NCBI GenBank assembly: GCA_963971425.1
Contig: OZ020517.1
Span: 28,538,668 to 28,602,667 of the forward strand
Length of the DNA: 64,000 bases
Source: Bryoerythrophyllum caledonicum
Taxonomy: Eukaryota; Streptophyta; Bryopsida; Pottiales; Pottiaceae
Direction of reading: 5' to 3'
Below the pieces are notes generated by a model that was not told the origin of the DNA, did no database searches, and saw only the letters and a program-made list of their open reading frames with translations. Of the stretch, positions 58,266-64,000 are shown piece by piece. Made by a program: the position numbers and the translations under genes. The number at the start of each line of letters is the position of its first letter. Positions within the stretch are counted from its first letter, which is position 1.

Positions 58266-60118
58266 CACTATAAGAAAACCATGTTTTTGGTGTCGTCAAG
58301 GCTGTTACGTGTTGTGTTTTCTGTGATGTCACACGTTAGTCGAAAAATTGCTACAGTACCTCAAACTTAGTTTGACGTTGCATCAAACGTGTTCCTGTTA
58401 AAGACAAAACGCGTTGATGTTACCGTAGACATGCACGTTTTTGGTGACGTCAAAAGAAACGTGACCACGTCAGACTATGACATCATAGAAAACACGGGAT
58501 GTCCACGTCAGCCACAGTTGCATTTAATTTTACTGTAGAATGACAGCAGCCCGCTGCCAAAAGAAAAAACTGAGAAAATGGGCAACTTTCATCCGTAGTG
58601 GATGAAATATGTCGCAAGGAAGGAAGAGCCGAAGGGCGACTTACACAAAAGCAACCTCCACAACTTCTACACTTTACTTTTGGGAGTGTGGGTGAGAGCA
58701 AATTGAGCTTAGATGATAGAAGTGGGAGGTGGGGAGCGGCGAAGCTCACTACAACGCTAAGAGGAGGGAGATTAGGAGAACAAGGAGTAGAAAGAGGCAA
58801 CTTGAAGGTGATGGAGCAAAGCAACGGCAGCTATGGCGGTGGCTATAGCGGGAGTCATGGAGCGATGACGACGGAGCTAGCTGGGAGCAAGGTAGGCGAT
58901 CTGCGGCAAATCAAGAGTGCAAGGGGAGAGCTCAAAGGGAAGAAGAACGTAGGGGAAGCTTTGGCCATAGCCGGCTAACCCCAGCCATAGCTGACCTCAG
59001 CCATGGCTAGGAAATCCTAGCCATAGCCAAGTTCAGTATTCGCCACCGCGGAGAGGCTGTTGAAGCAGCAAGGCCGGTACGTCCTCCACTCACTTAGAAC
59101 TCGTGAAGCACGTCGTGAGGACTTCGCATCGAACTACAGGTATGTTATTCTAACACGAACTTGCGCGGAGCTCCACCTCGCAATCATCTTCGCGCCGAAT
59201 TCCTCCTCGTAGCGCAGGTCGTGCCAAGCCGCAAACCGCAGCTCTTCCATCCACGCAGCACTGAACTCCAGCTCTGTAGATCCTCTTGAACGCCGAAGCT
59301 GTGACCTAGGCCGTCGCACTCCTCCAACGTAGTCTGAAGAAAAATTTTTATGCACCCTAAACCCTTCCCGAATGCCCATGCTCGTTCATCAATTGCCCCA
59401 GCAAGCGCCAAGTCACACACATTAGGGTTTAGATCATTTTGGGTAACTGTGTATCCTCACATCACGGCTGACAAATGCTTGACGTCTTCATTGACATTGT
59501 CACACGTTCATCCCACGTTAAAGATCACATCACGTAGAATAGCAGTTTTTTAGAAACATGTTTAGAAAAACGTCCAAAAGAACATGCTAGATGTTCAAGT
59601 GAACATAATCTCGAGCATGAAAAAGGTCAATGACAACATATAGGCAGAACGCGCCAATGTCAGGATTGATGTCATGAGCAACACGAGCATGTCAAAACGA
59701 ACGTCAAAAGTAACAGCCTTGTGTGGACGAAAAATGCTCTAAAAGCATGACGTCAGCTGACATGGGTTGTCCACGTCATAATTCTTTGGATCCAAGTCAG
59801 CAATTCTTAAATTCCATGTCACTGCCCACTCAAAATGGAGTTGGATGAAAAAAATCCCGCATGGCACTGCCCAAAGGAAAACATAGTTGATGTGGACATG
59901 GGCCCCCCTCCACGTGGAGCCCTTTCCCACACATTTCAGGCCATGTTCAGTTGGATGTCAAGAGGTTGACAACCATGTTACGACAAATTTTTCAACGTTT
60001 TTGGCCTGTTCATCTTGACGGATTTTAGGTGACATCAACATTGACGCAACAACATGTTACTTTTGACGTTCAGGCATGTTTTTCACCGTGTTACAAAAAA
60101 CACGGGTTTCTTATAGTG
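58266..60118. mobile_element. Non-autonomous CACTA transposon, 1,853 bp, in intron 1
   Basis: Left end CACTATAAGAAAACCATGTT, right end AACACGGGTTTCTTATAGTG reading inward as its imperfect inverse. TSD CAT at 58263-58265 and 60119-60121. The interior has many ACGTCA/TGACGT words (58380-58510 and 59580-60080), likely subterminal repeats. ORFs at 58598-58978 and 58483-58824 overlap and lack transposase motifs. The CAT TSD creates an ATG on the minus strand at 58265 just upstream of exon 2, which is not a real start. Confidence 0.92.
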
Positions 60119-60129
60119 CATACAAACAG

Positions 60130-60680
60130 AATGGTCAGATCAAACAGCATGATGGGATAGGAATCTACCGATCAAAACTAAACCAGACGTCGCAAAGTAT
60201 CCACGCGAAGGGATAGGAAGATCTAGCGATCCACAAACTCTCAAGCATCAGAAGTCCACCGCAGTGTGGGATAGGAATATATTCCGATCAACAAAGAGCC
60301 TCTCAACTAATACCGATCCTAAGACCCCACATGGATAGATGGGAAGATCTACCAATCTACAAACTCTCAAGCAATCCAAGCCCACAGCAGAGTGGGATAG
60401 GAATATATTCCGATCAATAAATAGCCTCTGAACTAATACCGGTCCTATAACCCCACAAGGATAGATGGGAAGATCTACCGATCCACAAACACTCAAGCAA
60501 CCCAAGCCCAGATTAGAGTGGGATAGGAATATATTCCGATCAACAAATAGCCTCTGAACCAACACCGATCCTATGACCTAACAAGGATAGATGGGAAGAT
60601 CTACCGATCCACAAACTCTTAAGCAACCCAAGCCCACCGCAGAGTAGGATAGGAATATATTCCTATCATCTAAAACCCTA
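60130..60680. repeat. Intron 1 array of 126-bp units with palindromic cores
   Basis: GGGATAGGAATATATTCCGA starts at 60268, 60394 and 60520, and a variant at 60646 gives the perfect palindrome GATAGGAATATATTCCTATC (60648-60667). Between them a second core GATGGGAAGATCTACCGATC-like recurs at about 60347, 60467 and 60593. Period 126. Confidence 0.9.
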
Positions 60681-60883
60681 AACCTCAAAGAGATATCGCT
60701 ATATCCACTGATAAAGGAAGTGCTTTGGAAACCTTTCTCTCAATAAGGAGAGATACATTGAATTTTCTATCTATTGCACCTTGAATTGCAATGCATAACT
60801 AAGCGTAGTGAATATCATATGATATTCATTGATCTAGGTTCCTGTGTATCACAACAGAGATAATTCAGAGCATGGAATCTTAC

Positions 60884-60942
60884 TTGACGGGATTTTCTGA
60901 GGTGGTTTCGGACATCGTGCTGCGTCCAAAACAGTGCGCAAT
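60884..60942 (-). pseudogene. Exon 1: start codon exon of the large gene
   Basis: On the minus strand, acceptor ATCTTCAG, then 27 bases, then ATG at 60915 opening MSETTSENPV, and donor GTAAGA at 60883. It joins exon 2 in phase 2 (giving MSETTSENPVN followed by ANLIPWL). The start choice is the first ATG that stays open into exon 2. Confidence 0.5.
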
Positions 60943-61159
60943 CTGAAGATCACAAGAAAATTAGTCGTTATTGATTAGTTATATGATTAATATGTAACTA
61001 GTATAATCAGATTGATATTCATTTGAGGAACTCTATTCCGAAGTGAAAAAAAAAATAACTGGAGAGAATCATAACCTAGGTTTAGAACGTTGTTTTGGTT
61101 CTAAAATCCTTCAAGCATGCAAGAAAAAGCTGAGGAATAAGAATGAGCGCTGAAATTAC

Positions 61160-61420
61160 CTTTGTCTGTATGAATCAGCGCGTCGAAGCACTCGCTGGTT
61201 AGCACTAGGGTTGCACCCGTTGGACGCACCCGTTAGCTGCAGTCGCTCGCTCGCTTCGTCTGTAATCAGAGCGCTGAAATTACCTTCGCTCGCTCGAACA
61301 ATTTCTCGCTTGCTCGCTCTCTTAGATCCTTCAAACACTGGCGCTGCTCGTGCTCCTCCTGGAACGTCCGATGATGCTCTTGATCGCGCTCACGAAATCG
61401 CCTTCGACCGAAACTAACAC
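61160..61420 (-). other. Possible 5' untranslated exon and promoter-side region of the large gene
   Basis: A donor-like CAAAGGTAATTTC lies at 61164-61152 on the minus strand. The frame of exon 1 meets a TGA a few codons upstream in this sequence, so it would be untranslated. GAGCGCTGAAATTACCTT occurs twice (61146 and about 61269), and CGCTCGCTCG runs are frequent. No TATA box could be assigned. Confidence 0.35.
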
Positions 61421-62060
61421 CTCGCACTCCTGCTGCTGCTACTCACAAATACACCTCGCACTCCTGCTGCATCTACTCACAAATTGACCTCGCACTCAAA
61501 CTCACGCTAACATACTACAGTCCATACACAACACAGGAAAATAAAGCATGAAAAATCAACACGTGGGAGGAGAGAGATGAAGAGGGGAAGCTAAGAAAAC
61601 AAGAAGCGTTTGAAAAGCAAGAGTGGGAGGACTTGGAAGGGCTGGAGTTGGTGGTGGCGGGAGGGAGGTAATGGAAAATGTAATGATGATGGAACCAAGC
61701 CGTCGACCACGACGGCTGAGTTACCATTTGGCACTTCTAATGATGACTTTTTCATCATTTGTCTCGAGTGAACTTCTCTACAAGCCGTGAAGTTCTTTTC
61801 TTGATTTGACTTTTCATTACTTTCTTGTGTGATTTGAGTCTTCATTACTTTATTTTCATTACTTTTCATTACTTTCTTTACGTGAACTTTTTTGAATTGT
61901 AAATTTTAATTGCAAATTTTATTTGTAGATTTGATTTCCAAATTTAATTTTATACATTTCATTTGCAAATTTTATTCACACATTTCATTTGCAAATATAA
62001 TTTTACACATTTGATTTATGAACTTACTTTTCACAATTTAATTTCCAAAGTGGCGGCCGC
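61421..62060. other. AT-rich flank with degenerate TTTGCAAAT-type tandem words
   Basis: From 61900 to 62040 the phrase CATTTGATTTNCAAATTTAA and relatives recur about every 27 bp. A NotI-like GCGGCCGC at 62053 is isolated. No gene. Confidence 0.55.
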
Positions 62061-62279
62061 GGTAATCTACATGTATTATGGTGTATTTGAACATGATAAA
62101 GTTTAAACTTTGGAATAACTTTCAAATGAAAGATGTTGGTTGAAAATTAACAAATGAATGAAGTAAGTCTTGTTAATTTGAATACAATGTCTAAATACAT
62201 CAAAATCCAAAAGATTAATTGTTATTAAACAATCAAGGTATATACATCTCCATTTGTGGATTAAATTTTTTAAACATTG
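62061..62279. repeat. Repeat related to 44090-44190
   Basis: Both contain CTACATGTAT, GTATTTGAACATGATAA and CAAATGAAAGATGTTGGTTGA-like text with moderate divergence. Confidence 0.55.
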
Positions 62280-62284
62280 AATAC

Positions 62285-62480
62285 AACAAAAAATATTAAA
62301 CTTAAACCCTAAACTCTAACCCTAACCCTAAACCTAATGCTAACCTAACCCTAATCCATCGTCCCCCCCATCCTTGTCCCCTTGTCCCCCGTCCCCCATC
62401 ATCCGTCCCCGTCCCCCGACCCCGTCCCCGTACCCAAACCCTAATCCCCGCTCCGTCCTTTTATCCAAAACCCTAACTTT
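62285..62480 (-). repeat. Interstitial telomere-like sequence and C-rich tract
   Basis: Degenerate CCCTAAA/CCCTAA units (AAACCCTAAACTCTAACCC, ACCCTAAACCTAATGC) run from about 62305 to 62360, then a CCCCGTCCCC-rich tract, then AAACCCTAA again at 62427 and 62467. This is the plant TTTAGGG telomere repeat read on the other strand, interrupted and old. Confidence 0.75.
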
Positions 62481-62539
62481 TAGTTGTCCATCCAAAAGCG
62501 TTATTCATCGACGCGTTCATCCATCGACAGGTTTCTCAT

Positions 62540-63860
62540 CCTGTATTCTTTTATAGATATAGATTCTTTTTTTCTATATAAATCGTATGAAGATATAATT
62601 GTACAATAATATATATCGTATCGAGAAATAATTAGATATAAATTGTATGGAGATATAATTGTATGTAGAATATATATATATAACATCTGTGTATGTAAAG
62701 TTGTAGGTTGGAAATATATGTATATATATATAAAATGTATCCACATATAATTCTTGTATGTTGTATATATGAATAAAATGTATGTATGTATAGTTGTATG
62801 TTGTATATATTATACATAGATATAAATCGTATGGAGATATAATTGTACAATAATATATATCATATCGAGAAACAGTTAGATATAAATCGTATGAAGATAT
62901 AATTATATGTTGTATATATATATACATATATTAACATCTGTGTATGTATAGTTGTATGTTGGATATATATAAATATATAAAATATATCGGTATATAATTA
63001 TTGTATGACATTGTATATATGTATAAAATGTATGTATGTATAGTTGTATGTTGTAGATATAAATTTGTATGTTATATAGATATAAATCGTATGGAGATAT
63101 AATTGGGTGTTGTATATATATATATAACATCTGTGTATGTATAGTTGTAGGTTGGAAATATATGTATATATAAAATGTATCAATATATAATTGTATGTTG
63201 TATATATATATACATATAACACCTGTGTATGTATAGTAACATAGTTGTATGTTGGATATATATAAATATATAAAATGAATCGATATATAATTCTTGTGTG
63301 TTGTATATATGACTAAAATGTATGTATGTATACAAGTATGCTGTATATATAGATATAAATCGTATGGAGATATAATTGTGTGTTGTATATATATATATAT
63401 ATATATATAACATCTGTGTATGTATAGTTGTAGGTTGGAAATATATATATATATATATATATATAATGTATTGATAGAATATTATATATATATATAACAT
63501 CTGTGTATGTAAAGTTGTAGGTTGGAAATATATGTATATATAAAATGTATCAATATTTAATTGTATGTTGTATATGTATATACATATAACATTTGTGTAC
63601 GTATAGTAACATAGTTATAGGTTGGATATATATAAATATATAAAATGTATCGATATATAATTATTGTATGTTGTATATATGTATAAAATGAATGTTTGTA
63701 TAGTTGTATGTTGTTTATAAAGATATAAATCGTATGGAGATATAATTGTGTATTGTATATATATATATGTAAGATCTGTGTATGTATAGTTGTATGTTGG
63801 ATATATATATAAATGTATAAATGTATCGATATATAATTGTATGTTGTATATATAATTCTA
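62540..63860. repeat. AT-rich satellite with about 92-bp sub-units
   Basis: TAACATCTGTGTATGTATAG-like starts occur near 62681, 62932, 63125, 63218, 63409, 63498, 63590 and 63772, spaced about 90 or multiples of that. CGTATGGAGATATAATTGT alternates with them, and long (TA)n runs lie between. ORFs across it are Tyr/Ile repeats by composition. AT-rich arrays next to telomere-like DNA could be subtelomeric or heterochromatic. Confidence 0.85.
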
Positions 63861-64000
63861 GTAATTTCTATTCAATCTTTCATTCTAATTCTTTATTCCA
63901 TTTTTTTATTCTAGTTTTTTTCATTCAATCTTTCATTCTATTTCTATATTCTATTTTGTGACTCTAATTATCTCTATTCAATCTTTCATTCTATTTCTTT
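63861..64000. repeat. TTCAATCTTTCATTCTA tandem repeat, running off the window
   Basis: TTCAATCTTTCATTCTA occurs three times, at about 63879, 63924 and 63977, separated by ATTCTTTATTCTA-type text. The array continues past the right edge. Confidence 0.8.

Larger units (their letters stand above)
52396..60942 (-). pseudogene. Large multi-exon gene of unknown family: ParB-like and methyltransferase-like motifs, acidic region, FCP1-like domain
   Basis: Exons: 60942-60884 (ATG at 60915, donor GTAAGA), 58257-56906 (donor GTAAGC), 56352-54903, 54783-53364 (donor GTACAT), 53081-52396. Phases agree at three of the four joints; at 54903/54783 they do not. Total is about 1,650 codons. Exon 2 has KKKRP (possible nuclear signal), FSLAQAVML, then HPGWWYRKLEKKRVVEIVDH and DDTHYVIIGGQHCVAAHNVL, the last resembling the ParB/Srx pattern V-I-x-G-x-H-R-x-A-A. 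Exon 3 ends NVIVNIGGGPAIIWLGL and exon 4 begins NGAQVIEVVYSKDE, together like a SAM-methyltransferase Rossmann core. Exon 4 then has a Lys/Arg-rich and a long Glu/Asp-rich tract. Exon 5 is an FCP1-like domain. In-frame stops at 57689, 57548, 55620, 55515 (all TAG) and 54111 (TGA), plus a frameshift near 57460, mark it as probably dead. A nuclear, chromatin-linked role is inference only. Confidence 0.6.

Noticed and set aside
58483..58978. Overlapping ORFs inside the CACTA element as transposase
   Set aside because: No TNP2-type motif, antisense to each other, and the element is too short to be autonomous.
61156..61338. 60-codon ORF as the protein start of the large gene
   Set aside because: It does not join exon 1 in frame and its sequence is driven by CGCTCG runs.
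62053..62060. NotI site (GCGGCCGC) and nearby GTTTAAAC as cloning vector traces
   Set aside because: No vector sequence surrounds them and the flank matches a genomic repeat at 44.1 kb.
62501..63500. Tyr/Ile-rich ORFs of up to 117 codons
   Set aside because: They are translations of the AT satellite.

Overview
This is a eukaryotic window, almost certainly from a land plant. It carries plant-type genes with introns: the start of a signal peptide peptidase-like (SPPL) gene and a C-terminal piece of a KUP/HAK/KT potassium transporter. It also carries CACTA elements with 3-bp target site duplications (TSDs), Tourist-like MITEs with TAA TSDs, Ty1/copia and chromodomain Ty3/gypsy remnants, and TTTAGGG-like telomeric sequence. 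I cannot name the species; a non-seed plant is only a guess. I see no tRNA, rRNA, operon or CRISPR array. Nearly all of the window is transposable elements, mostly nested, plus one large decayed multi-exon gene.

Layout. At 0-2.1 kb, a minus-strand ORF of an unrecognised family runs off the left edge and is split by a 1.3-kb CACTA element with intact ends. At 2.1-16.2 kb there is a minisatellite, an exon-like ORF of unknown function near 7.6 kb, and five members of a MITE family with TTAA targets. At 13.15-13.88 kb lies an uninterrupted copy of a GC-rich repeat, here called R13. At 16.2-24.2 kb a second R13 copy, in reverse orientation, is split by two terminal-inverted-repeat elements, each flanked by a perfect 6-bp TSD. 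E1 (16381-20995) has 1.06-kb arms, each holding a potassium-transporter fragment. E2 (21083-24174) has about 0.3-kb arms around four cleanly spliceable SPPL exons (signal peptide plus PA domain, no catalytic domain). At 24.25-35.96 kb there is a giant inverted repeat with 3.08-kb arms. Its loop appears twice in direct order on either side of a 200-N gap, which looks like unmerged contig overlap.

At 36-47 kb there are two Tourist-like MITEs, two copia copies of one family lying head to tail in opposite orientation (one with a solo 173-bp CACTA MITE in its LTR), and more TTAA MITEs, one nested in another. At 47.6-50.4 kb lies a decayed chromovirus. At 51.7-61.4 kb a minus-strand gene has at least five coding exons (about 1,650 codons). 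It encodes an unfamiliar protein with a ParB-like motif, a methyltransferase-like motif, a long acidic stretch and a degenerate FCP1/NIF-type HAD domain; a second such domain follows. All five introns identified or inferred here carry the same palindromic core (consensus GATAGGAATATATTCCTATC or a GATC-centred variant), expanded in different introns into arrays with periods of 53, 55 and 126 bp. A 1.85-kb CACTA element sits in its first coding intron. Its exons carry four in-frame TAGs, one TGA and at least one frameshift, so this copy is probably a pseudogene. The window ends in telomere-like sequence (62.3 kb) and AT-rich satellite (62.5-64 kb).

Functional reading: there is no pathway here. 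The interest lies in gene capture by inverted-repeat elements, in the shared intronic palindromes, and in stop codons that look like products of C-to-T decay.
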